From the NCBI GenBank assembly GCA_963575745.1, contig CAUYUJ010002102.1, positions 84,501 to 148,500 on the forward strand: a DNA stretch of 64,000 nt, in the 5' to 3' direction. The DNA is from Prorocentrum cordatum. Lineage: Eukaryota; Sar; Dinophyceae; Prorocentrales; Prorocentraceae. The notes under the pieces were generated by a model. That model was not told the origin of the DNA, made no database searches, and saw only the letters and a list, made by a program, of their open reading frames with translations. Position 1 is the stretch's first letter; every line of letters begins with the position of its first letter. The position numbers and the translations under genes were made by a program. Shown one piece after another: positions 1 through 9,480 of the stretch.

Positions 1-172
1 CCTGGGCAGGGGGGGTGGGGGCGGGCAGGCGCTCCAGGTCTCCCCGACGGCGCCGCTCCCTCTTAGAGGCCCGCCCCGGGAGAACGGCCTCGCCCGGGGC
101 GGCGGGCCCCCCCGCCGCGGGCCAGGGCCCAGCAGGCGAGCTTCGGGCCCCTGGGGGCGCCCATGTCGGCAA

Positions 173-328
173 CGCGCAGAGGGGGGTAGGGGGAGGGGGG
201 AAGGCTTCTTAGAAGCACCCCTGCTTCTTAGAAGGCGCGGGCCTTCTCTATAGACGGAAGGCCGAGGCCTTCTAAGAAGCAGGGTGCTTCTAAGAAGCCT
301 TCCCCCTCCCCCTACCCCCTTTTGCGCG
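173..328. repeat. Foldback element, family A copy 1
   Basis: The left arm (173-245) and right arm (258-328) are near-perfect reverse complements around a loop of about 12 bases. Each arm runs from CGCGCA through a G-rich (or C-rich) tract into two GCTTCTTAGAAGC-like boxes. A diverged second copy with the same order of parts lies at 47494-47652, so this is a dispersed element and not a chance hairpin. There is no coding capacity. It looks like a non-autonomous foldback transposon, but no target-site duplication is clear. Confidence 0.7.
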
Positions 329-2251
329 CCGCCAACCATGCCCCTGAGAGGAACGCGGGGCCCGCTCGCCCCACTCCTCCTCCCGAGCCTCTCGAGCGCC
401 CCCAGGGCGCCAGGCGCCCCGGGGAGCTCTGGGAGGGGGCCGAGCCGGACCCGGGAGCGAGTGGAGCGCCCGCCGAGGTCCGAAGCTGTCCAGGGGTTCC
501 TGGCCGCCCCGCGCGCTTCCGCGGAGCCAGCTGTCAAGTTCGGCACCTGGGCCTCTGGCGTGGAGTCGCTCCATGGCGAAGCCCGCTCCATTCCCTTTGC
601 AGCTCGGGGTGCTTTGAAAGGAAGGCCTCTCCTGCAGCCCTTTTGCAGGCGCCCCGTGTCTCGCGAGTCTGCCCCTCGGCAGTCGGTCCACAGTGGTGCT
701 GGCTGGCGGTCCGCCATCAGCTCCCACCTGGCCCGTCTGGGCCGACTTCTCGCCGGGCCCGCTTTTTTAGCCGGGGGCGGAGCGAAGGCCGGGACATCTT
801 TGGGGCTGCGTCGATTCCCGGATCCCGAGGCTCTTAGGCATCAAGCCCCCCGCTTTGGATCGCGCCGCCGCCAAGTCTTGGCGGCGGGCCCCGGGGGGGG
901 GCGGCCCCAACTGTAGCGGCGCGGCAGCTTCATTTGCGAGCAGGCGCAGCAGGCTCCGATCTCACGAGGGCACCGAGGCCCGTTTCGGACGGAGCCCTCG
1001 CAAGTCTTTAGCGACCCGGCCGCTCAGCCCAGCGGCCCGTGTCGCTCGCGCACACCGGTCCAGCCCCAGCCTCGAGACACGGCCAAAGCGTCGGGCAAGG
1101 GTTCGTTGCCCACCATGGCCCCCGTCGATCTCATACGCATCTGACCCCAATGGAGGACACGGAAGTGGCCCAAGAAGTGCAGAGATCACGATTTCGACAG
1201 GGCCTGTAGAGAAGTCAGAGAGTGTGCTCTGGAGGCCCCTTTCCTCCCACCCTCGGGCCGCCTTCGCCTCGGTGCCACGCCCCAGCGTGCGCCTGAATGT
1301 AAGTCCAGCTCGACGTTCGCCCAGCGACGGTGCGTGATCTCGGCACCTTGCTGCGTGCGCGTTCTCTGATCGGACGCGTGAGCTTACATCGGCCCAATGA
1401 AAGTTCCTTGAATTTTCATCACGACGCTGGCCGGCGGAAGTCGACGGAAGTAAAACGAGGCGGAAGACGGGGGAAGGCCGCTGGAAGGCTTGCCAATGTC
1501 AGCGGAATTAAACGACGCCCCTTCCGAACCCCCTACCCCCCGTAGAAGCCTAGCACTGTTGTCTTCCTCCGTGGGCCGGGCGGGATCCCGCCTGGCTTAT
1601 TCCGCTTTAATATTATAAGTTTAGTTCAGGACGATCAAAATCCCACCCATTAAAAATGGGGTAGACCAAAATCCCGGGTCGTTCACGGATCCCACCATGC
1701 TGGGATCGGCTCGAAGTAAGATGGGGCTCATAAGTTGCAGTATTATTGCCGTGTTGGGGTCGTCTTCAGGTCATCTTGAGATCATATCCCGGTCATGTTT
1801 GGATCACGCAACCATCGCGTGGTCATTATGAGGCCACCCTGGGTGCGCTTGGATCCATCTTGTTGCCATCGGGCCATCTCGGCGTCACGCGTTGCTCACG
1901 TGTTGCGTCATCTGCGAGTCGGCCTGACACGGTCCAGAATCCATGGCGGGATCGCGTTGGGGTGGCATCATCCTGGGTCCGCCGGACGTTATCGTCCGTG
2001 GCCTGAGGCATTCCTGGAAGCATGTTGTGGCCATGGGACGTCTTGGGGTCGCGTGCGTGCGAACGCTGAGCACGCGCGCGCGACTTCTCATCTTGCCGAC
2101 GGGTTTACATACATATTATTCCTCTTGCGAGTTTCCAAGGAAACTTTTGTTGGAGCCAAGTAGCTGCAGGTTCTGGCCGGGGCCCGAGGCTCGCAGCGGG
2201 GATGTCGACGCGCACCCTCGGGCAGAAGGCACCGCGCAGCATAGCACTAGT
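329..2251. other. Non-repetitive GC-rich stretch, no gene recognised
   Basis: Several frames are open on both strands because stop codons are rare, but none shows a recognisable motif or a consistent third-position bias. Small hairpins occur near 1580 (GCGGGATCCCGC) and 1645-1662 (CCCATT and AATGGG around a short loop). From about 1750 to 2050 there is a weak recurrence of GGTCAT/GGATC words that may be a worn repeat. Confidence 0.4.
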
Positions 2252-2437
2252 CAGACCGTCGCTCTCGATGTTGCGTTTGGGGAGGGGCTCCGCCATTTGT
2301 ACCTCTCTGTGTCCAGTAAGTCTTGTACTATCGCTCAAATCACTTCCATCGCCAAGGCGGTTGCCCGCGAGCTCAAGCGCTTGGGGCTTGCCGCGCAGGT
2401 TTCGGACAGCGCCCCCGACCTCGGCATCGATCGAGGG
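2252..2437 (+). pseudogene. Reverse-transcriptase fragment (LINE remnant)
   Basis: This 62-codon stretch has the G/C-rich third positions of genuine coding sequence. It resembles the part of LINE-type reverse transcriptases just after the catalytic core: a lysine-containing SSKS segment, a helix ending in ELKRLGL, then DSAPDLGIDRG. That last piece matches the conserved 'DLG(V/I)D' region I know from dinoflagellate non-LTR reverse transcriptases. No catalytic palm motifs are present on either side, so it is a fragment. The frame stays open into element C at 2553. The assignment rests on motif resemblance only. Confidence 0.4.
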
Positions 2438-2552
2438 GCCCCACGTCCACATCCGCAGGCCTGGACGTCTCCAGCGCGGACGCAGAGTGGTGTGCAGGGG
2501 CCACTGCGCCGCCGCGCCGAGATCCCGAGAGCAGCACATCCGACTCACACCT

Positions 2553-2711
2553 CAGGAGGAAAAGAAACACACAGACACAATAATTAATCCTCGATTCCCC
2601 AGAAAAACATGGGAAGTGGGGGGGGGAAGACAGAAACCCTTAAACTATGGGAACAGATGGGACATCTTTTTATTTGTGTGTATGTATCTGTGTGTCCTGG
2701 GGCCCCTTCAA
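2553..2711 (+). repeat. Dispersed element, family C copy 1
   Basis: It starts CAGGAGGAAAAGAAACACAC, carries ATGGGAAGTGGGGGGG in the middle, and ends in a T/G-rich segment followed by CCTGGGGCCCCTTCA. The same order of words recurs at 25304, 27418, 45981, 46305 and, on the minus strand, 55590-55732. It is non-coding and about 160 bp long. Confidence 0.75.
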
Positions 2712-3985
2712 CGTCGTTGAAAACAGGGTTTGTGCCTCAGGCCACGTTCGAGTCGACAGTTCCTGGAGCGCCCCACCCGGCCGACTCGAGAGGCTTCGGC
2801 GGGCGGCGGCGCACGCCGCGTGGGAGCGGGCGCAGGGCAGATGTGTGACCGCAGCTTCGGCCCTTCGGTGCGGGCCCCGCGATCTTGTGGCCGCGCTCGA
2901 TTTGCTGGTCGAAAGGGTCCGCCTTCTCATGAGGAGCGATGCGCCATGCGGCCTTCATCGACGTCCTGTGTGCGAATGTACGCCCGCATGGTTTCCATTC
3001 CGTCTAAGCGTTGCTGGTCCAATCGCAAGGGACTTGTTTTAGCCACCATCCCGTCTCTCCGCGACCTTGGACGCGGCGCTCCTGGGCTCCTCGGGCGGCG
3101 AGACCCGCTGAAGAGCGCTGGGAGGAGGGCGGGGGAGGGGGCCAATCGAGATCTTGCGTTCCTGGCTGCGCTGCTCTCCGCTTTCGATCCGCTGACCGCC
3201 GCGCGTGCCCCCGCGTAGAGGAAGCTCTTGGCAGGCGCGCCCGCCCATCACCTGGAGAGGGGGGGGAGGCTTGCAGGAAGGAGTGCGCTTGCTTAGCCTC
3301 CGCCAGCAGATGGCAAACTTACGCAAAGCCCAGGGGGTCGAGCGGAGCGCGGCGATCGAGTTCGCAGCAGCAGCAGCAGCAGCTTGCACGCGGCCCAGGC
3401 AGAGGAGAGCAGCAGCAGCTGAGGCCGCTGAGGTCCAGCGTGAATGGACGCACTTGGCTTCGCGGTCTCACTTTTGCCTCCCGCGCCCGCGTGCCCAGCC
3501 CCCTCCCCGGTGCCGCCGAGACGCACGATGCTGCGTGCCCGACGAGTACAGGCGGGGTCTTTTCCCCGAGCGCGCCCCGCGTCAGGGGGGGGGGGCTGTG
3601 CCCGAGGTGTCGGGGCGTTTCTGCGCGGGGGACGGGTCGGGGGGTGAGCATGCCGAGGGCCCTCGGCTCGAGAGGTGTGCCCGGGCGCGGGTCGATGTCA
3701 GGGGCCGCGGGGGGAGGGACGTGCGGCACGCACTCCTCTGGCCGCCGCCAGATCGGTGACGGAGCTGAGGTCCACGCTTTCCTGGACGGCCTGTCGCATG
3801 TCCACGAGCATCCCACCTTCCTCGCTGACAGTGGCTACGTCGAGCGAGGGTGACATGGCATGGGTCCTTCGTCAAGTCCAGGCCCAAGTCTAACCAGGTC
3901 CTTCGACACCGTCGGCGCGCTATCTCGATTGACTTCCGTTCTTGCCCAGCCCGCAGGATCGCCCAAATTGGAATTGAGAGCCAAT
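2712..3985. other. GC-rich stretch with short CAG runs, no gene recognised
   Basis: CAG/GCAG runs occur at about 3364-3420. On the minus strand, roughly 3850-3712 reads as a plausible short coding segment (GMLVDMRQAVQES, then SSVTDLAAARG) with strong G/C third-position bias. It has no recognisable domain and could be an isolated exon. The longer open frames here are unsupported. Confidence 0.35.
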
Positions 3986-4306
3986 ATGGCAACCGACGGC
4001 CCAACCACGCATCAGTACCAAGAACATGGGGAGGATCTAGACTCACCAGATTACCCGCTCTACGGACCAACTGACCAGAACCGCCAGCTCGAGCACGAGA
4101 TGCACATCGGCATGATCACATACTCCCCATCATGGGTACAGTCAACCCTGATAGTAAGGATGATCGACTTTCCTAGGGTACCCTTGCATCCATGCCTCTT
4201 CGGTAATCTTCGATTCATGCTCGACCACTTTCGATGGCCAGCCCCGCTCGAAGAGCCTCGGCATGGGCGTCCAAGGCCTTTGTATCCGTACCGCGCATCC
4301 TTATGA
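3986..4306 (+). CDS. Hypothetical protein, 106 aa
   Basis: The frame begins at an ATG, opens with MATDGPTTHQYQEHGED and ends at TGA. The composition is ordinary (D, E, H, Y, Q, P, M), unlike the Arg/Pro/Ala frames produced by repeats nearby. The N-terminus is acidic and polar; the middle (GMITYSPSWVQSTLIVRM) is moderately hydrophobic. I recognise no family. The last 90 bases overlap an antisense frame (4215-4565) that also looks coding, so at most one is likely real. It could equally be one exon of a spliced gene. Confidence 0.25.
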   Translation: MATDGPTTHQYQEHGEDLDSPDYPLYGPTDQNRQLEHEMHIGMITYSPSWVQSTLIVRMIDFPRVPLHPCLFGNLRFMLDHFRWPAPLEEPRHGRPRPLYPYRASL

Positions 4307-4565
4307 ATGTACATGCCAGACCGAGCACATCACTGACCAGGCGGCCCACCGGCAGGCAATCTACCAGATCAGCGACCAGGCCATCGCCCACGACAGAGCC
4401 GCGAAGCGCCGCACGCCAAGCGGGGCCACCGCCCGCCAAGCGGGGCCACCGCCAAGCGGGGCCACCGCCAAGCCGCAATGGCACCATTAACGATAGCCAC
4501 CAGGACCAGCACCCACATAACCGCCAGCACGAGGCAAACCATTTGACATCGCATCCACGGGCCAC
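4215..4565 (-). CDS. Hypothetical protein, possible signal peptide broken by a repeat
   Basis: On the minus strand, the ATG at 4554 starts a leader typical of a signal peptide (MRCQMVCLVLAVMWVLVLV, then AIVNGAIAAW). This leader is in a different frame from the downstream part (SVVGDGLVADLVDCLPVGRL ... LDAHAEALRAGLAIE), which has strong G/C third-position bias and ends at a stop near 4215. The two halves meet in a short tandem repeat of CCAAGCGGGGCCACCG (about 4424-4480). Repeat slippage may therefore have shifted the frame of a once-continuous secreted protein. The family is not recognised, and the sense frame 3986-4306 overlaps its 3' end. Confidence 0.25.
   Translation of the reverse strand: MARGCDVKWFASCWRLCGCWSWWLSLMVPLRLGGGPAWRWPRLAGGGPAWRAALRGSVVGDGLVADLVDCLPVGRLVSDVLGLACTFIRMRGTDTKALDAHAEALRAGLAIESGRA
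4424..4480. repeat. Short tandem repeat, CCAAGCGGGGCCACCG-type
   Basis: Three to four copies of a 13-17-bp word lie head to tail. They sit exactly where the antisense candidate gene changes frame. Confidence 0.7.
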
Positions 4566-4868
4566 CTACCCAGCCAAGGATGGATGGCTACCGAGGGCAG
4601 GGAACAGCGGCCACTTCTCAGCAACGACTTCTGCCGAAGACTCGATCAAATCCGAACCCGCCCCTTACTCCGAGTTTCCTAAAAGCGTCGCGGGGCGTCA
4701 CCCCCGCCGACAGCCCCACATCGACCCCCGTCGCGGGCAGCCACCGCGCGCCGAAGGCGACGCCGAGGCGAGGTTGACCCCCGTCGAGGGGTACCCCCCA
4801 CGCTTATCAAGAAACCCAGAGTATGCTGATTGCTGGGCCCGTGGCAGGGGCCCCCCTAACCAGAGTAG

Positions 4869-5942
4869 CGCCAGCATCACCGCCACCTCTCCTCTCTAGC
4901 GCCATCCACGCCGACTCTGCAGCAGCCGCGCCAGCTGACCCAGGCGACCCCCAGCAGCGCTTCGGCGGAGCCTCGCCCCACTCGACTTTTCCGACCTCCA
5001 CCAAATTTTGCGAACAGCAGGCGCAGCAGCACCACGCCTTCACACCGACACGAGCGGGATCCACCTCGCACCAGCCTCCTCGCACACCTCGCACGCGCCT
5101 TCATCCGCCTCGACCACGCCCTGCACTCCATCCGCCCTGTCGTCACCTGCGGCCTTGTCTACTGCTCAGACCTTGTCTTCGACCTGAACCTAGACCTCAT
5201 CCTCAACCCCTTCTATTTCCTCCACAGGCACCTCCAAGCCCCTCCTGACCCTCCTTCTCCTGCTCCTCCCCCTCCTTCTTCCTCCTTCCTCTTCTTCCTC
5301 GCCCACTCCCTCCGCCTCCTCTTGGCTCCACTTCTTCCTTCTCATCCTTCTTTCCTCACTGCCTTCTTCCCTCCTCCCTTCTCCTCTTCCTCCTCGTCCT
5401 CCTCGTCCTCCTCCTCCTCCTCCTCGTCCTCCTCCTTCCTCCTCATCATCCTCTTCCTCCGTTTCGTCCTCCTCGTCTTCGTCCTCCTTCTCCAGCCTCC
5501 TCGTTTACAGCACTCTGACCACGCGAAAGGGCCAGGCAAGTTGCTAGTGGACCTGCTGCTGCCTTCGTCGAGTCTTGGGCTCACGGGCGTTGTTGCCTGC
5601 TGTGGACCGGACTGGGCCTCATGTCACGCGTTGGTCATCCCTCCTCCTCCTTCTCATCATACTCCTCCTCCTCAACCTCCTCCTCCTCCTCCTCTCAGGT
5701 GGTGGGAGGAGAGGCCGAGTGTTGCAGCGGTGGACTCGCAGGTGAGAGCCCCGCGTCGGGAAGGGCCCAGGTGGCGGGAGGAGAGGCCAGGACCCAGGTG
5801 GTTGGCGGAGAGGTCCGAGGGAGGAGCCCGACCCAGGTGGAGGGAGGAGTGGTCGGCTCCCCACGCCGCGCCCAGGTGGTTGGAGGAGAGGCGGAGGCGA
5901 TTTCCCCGACATCCTGCGTGGAGCAGGAGGCCCAGGTGGTAG
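4869..5942 (+). CDS. Possible coding segment, Ser/Pro/Leu-rich
   Basis: The frame is open from just after the TAG at 4866 to 5942. The best part is about 5073-5235: nearly every codon ends in C or G and the peptide is varied (SLLAHLARAFIRLDHALHSI, then YCSDLVFDLNLDLILNPF). Around 5216-5230 the DNA reads pyrimidine-rich then CAG, which could be a splice acceptor. From about 5370 the frame runs through TCC/TCG repeats that encode poly-Ser and cannot be judged. It may be an exon; no family is recognised. Confidence 0.2.
   Translation, partial: RQHHRHLSSLAPSTPTLQQPRQLTQATPSSASAEPRPTRLFRPPPNFANSRRSSTTPSHRHERDPPRTSLLAHLARAFIRLDHALHSIRPVVTCGLVYCSDLVFDLNLDLILNPFYFLHRHLQAPPDPPSPAPPPPSSSFLFFLAHSLRLLLAPLLPSHPSFLTAFFPPPFSSSSSSSSSSSSSSSSSSFLLIILFLRFVLLVFVLLLQPPRLQHSDHAKGPGKLLVDLLLPSSSLGLTGVVACCGPDWASCHALVIPPPPSHHTPPPQPPPPPPLRWWEERPSVAAVDSQVRAPRREGPRWREERPGPRWLAERSEGGARPRWREEWSAPHAAPRWLEERRRRFPRHPAWSRRPRW
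5372..5500 (+). repeat. TCC/TCG trinucleotide tract
   Basis: A CTC/TCC/TCG microsatellite. A second smaller tract lies at 5640-5697. Confidence 0.8.
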
Positions 5943-6475
5943 GTGGAGTGGCCCTCGGCGAGATGATAGACCCTAGGGAGTCCGTCGGCATGTCGCAGTC
6001 CGTGCAGCAGGCCAGCAACCACATGATCGAGAAGGCGCACGTCGAGGTCGTCGGCGCTGGCCCGCACGTGCACCCGTGCGTCCTGGTCGTGGCGAACTCG
6101 TGCATGGTGGAGGCTTCGGCTTGGTTGGACGGCTGGTGGCCGCTGCTGGGGGACGATCCCTATGGAGAAACGTCTTGCTTCCTCGAAGCCCTGTATGAGG
6201 ACGACCTGGATAGGAACTGGGAGGAGATGGTCGCCGAGATCAACGCGAGCATCAGGCCCATGCCCACCAGCTACCTGACCAGGAGCAGGGACTTCGGGGC
6301 TTTCGTGCAGCACCCGCCTTCATGCCTGTGTATTTCGTGCTTCCGCTCGTGCTGTCGCGATGAAGCTGGAGACAGTGGGCGTGCTGTTCCTCGGTGTCTA
6401 CGTGCGGGCATCCTGCGGATAGGCGCCACGATTCTCAAGCCGAAGGCGACGGTCAAGGCGAGGCGCCCAGGCTGA
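5621..6475 (+). CDS. Hypothetical protein with QVVGGE repeats, 284 aa
   Basis: The ATG follows a stop in this frame. Residues 1-25 are Ser-rich from a trinucleotide tract. Residues 26-110 contain several imperfect copies of (A/T)QVVGGEA. From about residue 110 the codons are strikingly biased to C/G at the third position and the peptide is varied, including EMIDPRESVGMSQSVQQASN, DGWWPLLGDDPYGETSCFLE and RNWEEMVAEINASIRPMPT. That part has the strongest coding signature outside the reverse transcriptase. The last ~40 residues are Arg/Cys-rich and may be past a real splice site. The family is not recognised. It may be one exon of a larger gene starting upstream. Confidence 0.4.
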   Translation: MSRVGHPSSSFSSYSSSSTSSSSSSQVVGGEAECCSGGLAGESPASGRAQVAGGEARTQVVGGEVRGRSPTQVEGGVVGSPRRAQVVGGEAEAISPTSCVEQEAQVVGGVALGEMIDPRESVGMSQSVQQASNHMIEKAHVEVVGAGPHVHPCVLVVANSCMVEASAWLDGWWPLLGDDPYGETSCFLEALYEDDLDRNWEEMVAEINASIRPMPTSYLTRSRDFGAFVQHPPSCLCISCFRSCCRDEAGDSGRAVPRCLRAGILRIGATILKPKATVKARRPG

Positions 6476-6577
6476 GGGCGAGTGTCCCCCCCCCTTCCCT
6501 TCTCCCTCCTTTCGCCTCCCCTTAGTCTCGCCTCGGGCCTCGGTGCGATGCGCGGCGACGGGCGGCCCGCGGAGTAC

Positions 6578-6690
6578 TAAATACTCCTCCTCCTCCTCCT
6601 CCTCCTCCTACTCCTTTTCCTCCATATCCTCCTTCTCCTCAATCCTCATCTCCTCAATCCTCCTTCTCCTCCCTCCCCCAATTCTTTCTC
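6578..6690 (+). repeat. CTC-rich microsatellite
   Basis: A degenerate CTC/TCC array just downstream of the QVVGGE-repeat frame. Confidence 0.75.
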
Positions 6691-6925
6691 TTATGAACAA
6701 AGGCTCCCCCTCGCCGCCCTCCCAGGCATGTCGGTGGTGCGGGTCGGGCGTTTCGTTTTGACATTTCCTCAGCTTTCACGGTTTGGGGTGATCGATGCCA
6801 CCAGCAGCTACAAGGACACGGAGGCGTGTCGCTTTCAAAATGTGGCTCTCGCCCAAGCGTTGCGCACACCCGTCTTAAGCATACATGCCCAGCAGCTGCA
6901 GGCATGGCCTCATGTCTGTTGCATT
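6691..6925. other. Short unique stretch, weak coding signal
   Basis: An ATG frame from 6728 gives a varied peptide at first (GVIDATSSYKDTEACRF) but then runs into the CTTGGGG-type repeat. It is not convincing as a gene. Confidence 0.25.
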
Positions 6926-7375
6926 GGCGGGGGACCTCCCGTGGGCCCTCCTGGGCTGCCTTGGGCTCCTGTGGCGCTGTGTTGGGGCCCTCTCGGAAGC
7001 CTCTTTGGCCGTCGAGCCATGCTGGCGCTGTCCTTGGCCCTCTTGGGCCCCACCCGGCGCTCCGGTTAGTCTTTCGGGGGTGTATTGGGGGGCCTCTTGG
7101 CCCATCTTGGGGCCCTCTTGGGCTGTCCTGGCCCTCCCTGGGGGGTTGTCTTGGAACCCTCTTGGGCTGTCCTGGGCCGTCTGGGGGGGGGGGACATCTG
7201 GGGGACCCTCATTTGGCATGTTGCTGGCCTCTCTGTGGCTCCTCCGAGCCGACGGGCCCTTGGAAATCCGACATGTACGCAAAGCACCCCTCCAGGATGG
7301 CCTTTCGGCCTCCTTTCTAGCGTCTTGGAAGCCTCATGGGGAGCCACTGTGGCGCCTCCTGGTGTCTTCTTGAGG
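6926..7375. repeat. CTTGGGG-rich degenerate repeat block 1
   Basis: Short words such as CCTCTTGGG and CTTGGGGCCCTC recur every 12-20 bases without a strict period. The same texture occurs at 50140-51240 and 53740-54015. The long frames across it on both strands are by-products of the repeat. Confidence 0.65.
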
Positions 7376-7486
7376 GATGCCAGGTCCCTCCTGGGGCAAC
7401 GTGCGGTCACCTTGGCGGCCTGGGTGGCCTTCCCAGGCAATCCTGCAAGCGTTGGAGAGCCCTGGAGAGCCAATAGGCTTGCCACC

Positions 7487-7638
7487 ATCGGCCTCTCCCC
7501 ATTGGCTTCTCCCGTAGGCCTTTTCGCATAGGCCTGTTCCCATAGGTTTCTCCCCCATAGTCCCATAATCCTCTCCCCATAGGCCTCTCCTCAAAGGCCT
7601 CTTCTCATCAGCTTCTCCACATCGGTCTCTCCCCGTTC
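7487..7638 (+). repeat. Degenerate ~20-bp repeat, CTCCCCATAGGCCT-type
   Basis: About seven imperfect units of CTCCCCATAGGCCTCT-like sequence lie in tandem and end at the ankyrin-like fragment. Confidence 0.55.
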
Positions 7639-7730
7639 GCCTCTCCGCACTGCTGGACATGGTGGAAGAGCTGGTTACCCGTCACGTCGACGTGAACGCC
7701 GTGAACTACAAGGGCATCGGTGCATTGTAG
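7639..7730 (+). pseudogene. Ankyrin-repeat-like fragment
   Basis: A short frame reads LLDMVEELVTRHVDVNAVNY, then KGIGAL and a TAG. This follows the ankyrin-repeat pattern (two helices, then 'ADVNA.N..G.TAL'), with the usual Ala of ADVNA replaced by Val. Codons are strongly G/C-ended. Only one repeat is visible: upstream DNA is the ATAGG-type repeat and the frame stops directly after. It is either a terminal exon or a dead fragment of an ankyrin gene. Confidence 0.35.
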
Positions 7731-8590
7731 CGAGCAGGGACCTCCTCCGGAGGGGGGGGAAGGGGGGGCGTGGTGCGTGGTCCACTGTTTGAGGGAAAAA
7801 GGGCGGGCCTTCGGAAGACTTTCGGAAGCAGTGCCAGACGGCATTTGGCGTTCTAGCGCGCCTCCACGTGCCGCGGGGCACGGTGACGGACACACACGTA
7901 CCACAGAAGTACACATGTCGTATCATCTTATACTCATGACCGTTTCCGCCTAGAGGGCGGTGCAGCTCGCGGGTTGGAGCAGGGGGTCCAGGCTTGGGCG
8001 GCGTACTTGCTGAAGGCATGCGCTTCGGTGCACCTTTTAACCGATTACTGACGCGCTGTGGCCAGCGCGCGGCTTTTGATTGGACTACACATGACGTCAT
8101 GTTTCCCGTTATTTTTTCTGTCATGGTTTCTGACGTTTGTGTTCGGGCAATGCCCCCGCATACCTTTGTTGCATGCGCATCGTCAGTAGCCAGCTTAGCT
8201 CGGAAGAGTCCCGCAAGGGACGAAACTTTAACCCGATGCTGGCACAAAAATTGCATCCCCTGCTTCACGCCGATCTGATTCTTTCAATCCGCGGCCCCTC
8301 GTTCAGGATCGACTTTTGACGGCCCCAGGGCCGATGACGGACCCCAGGGGTCTGAACCAAGGGAATCGCCACGATTGCAGAAGAACGTATCATCGTAGAG
8401 CTGAGCAATTTTGAATTTCATGTGCTGTCGCTTCGATGTTTCACCGCCCGCCATGCATCAACGGCGCCCCGGCGCCCCCCTGCAGGGCCTCTGCGGCGCT
8501 CGACTGCAAGCAGATTGTCCGCTTGTCCGTTTATCGTCGGAGAGCTGGGTCGACGTGCTGTGTTCGTTTGGCTTGGGTATTTGGACTTCA
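7731..8590. other. Unique stretch, no gene recognised
   Basis: Base composition is more even than in the flanks. Open frames on both strands (about 60-200 codons) share no motif and have no clear codon bias. I see no promoter or RNA gene. Confidence 0.4.
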
Positions 8591-8599
8591 CCGAGGACA

Positions 8600-8981
8600 G
8601 CCTGGAGCGACGGCGGCGGCGGCGGCGCGCGCGCCGCAGGCGGCGCAGACGGCGCGGCAGGGCGCAGACTCGCTGCCGGCGCCGTGCGGCCGCACGCGGA
8701 AGCGGCGGACGACGCCGCGCAGCGAGAAGGCCGCCCCGCCCCTTCGAGGTCGTCGTCCTCGCCGCCGCCGCTGCCGCCGCCGCCGCCGTCGTTGCCGCTG
8801 TCGGCGCGGTCGCCGTCGCCGTTGCCGTCGCCACCGCCACCCCGGCATTGCCGTCGCTGCCGCCGTCGCCGTCGCTATCGGCATCGCCGTCGATGCCGCC
8901 GTCGCCGCTGCCGTCGGCGGCGCCGTCGCCATTGTCGTTGGCGGCGCCGTCGTCGCCGCCGTTGTCGCCGTCGCCGCGAGA
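8600..8981. repeat. GCCGTC/GCCGCC hexanucleotide array, left part
   Basis: Imperfect CGGCGG then GCCGTCGCC repeats that leave all six frames open. The same array resumes at 9165 after an intervening family F element. Confidence 0.85.
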
Positions 8982-9130
8982 CATGCTCGCGTCGCGAAAA
9001 AATCCCGACGAACGATTTTGTGCAGGTGTCGGCCTCTGGGGGCCGTCGCTGGGCCCAGGGCCCGCAAGAAATTGCTCGGGATGAAAAGCTGGTGCCCGGG
9101 GATGCGTCAAAACATCCTGGGGTCCACGTG
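8982..9130 (+). repeat. Dispersed element, family F copy 1
   Basis: It starts ACATGCTCGCGTCG, contains GGCCTCTGGGGGCC and GGGATGAAAAGCTGGT, and ends near GGGTCCACG. Copies occur at 19850 (+), 29812-29975 (-), 47690 (+) and 49955-50090 (-). Here it sits between two blocks of the same GCCGTC array, as expected for an insertion into a pre-existing array. Confidence 0.65.
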
Positions 9131-9164
9131 TTTAACCAATCAAGACATCGCATGTCTGGCCGTC

Positions 9165-9405
9165 GTAGTCCTTGCCGCCGCCGTCGCCGCCGTCGCCGTC
9201 GTTGCCGCCGCCGCCATCGCGGTCGCTGTCGTCGCCGTCGCCGCCGTCGCCGTCGTCGTTGCCGTCGGCGGCGCCTCCGCCGTCGCCGTCGGCGCCGTTG
9301 CCGTGGCCGCCGCCACCGTCGTTCCCGCTGTCGCCGTCGCCGTTGCTGTCGTCGGCGCCGTCGTCGTCACCGCCGCTATCGCCGTCGCCGCTGCCCTTGT
9401 GTCGA
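9165..9405. repeat. GCCGTC hexanucleotide array, right part
   Basis: It continues the repeat interrupted at 8982. Its Arg- or Asp/Gly-rich frames are repeat by-products. Confidence 0.85.
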
Positions 9406-9480
9406 AAATCGTGCATCAAGGCTCGAGGTTCAAATTGTTTCGATGCGAGCCAGCGTAGACCCCAAATATTGTGTTTCTAG

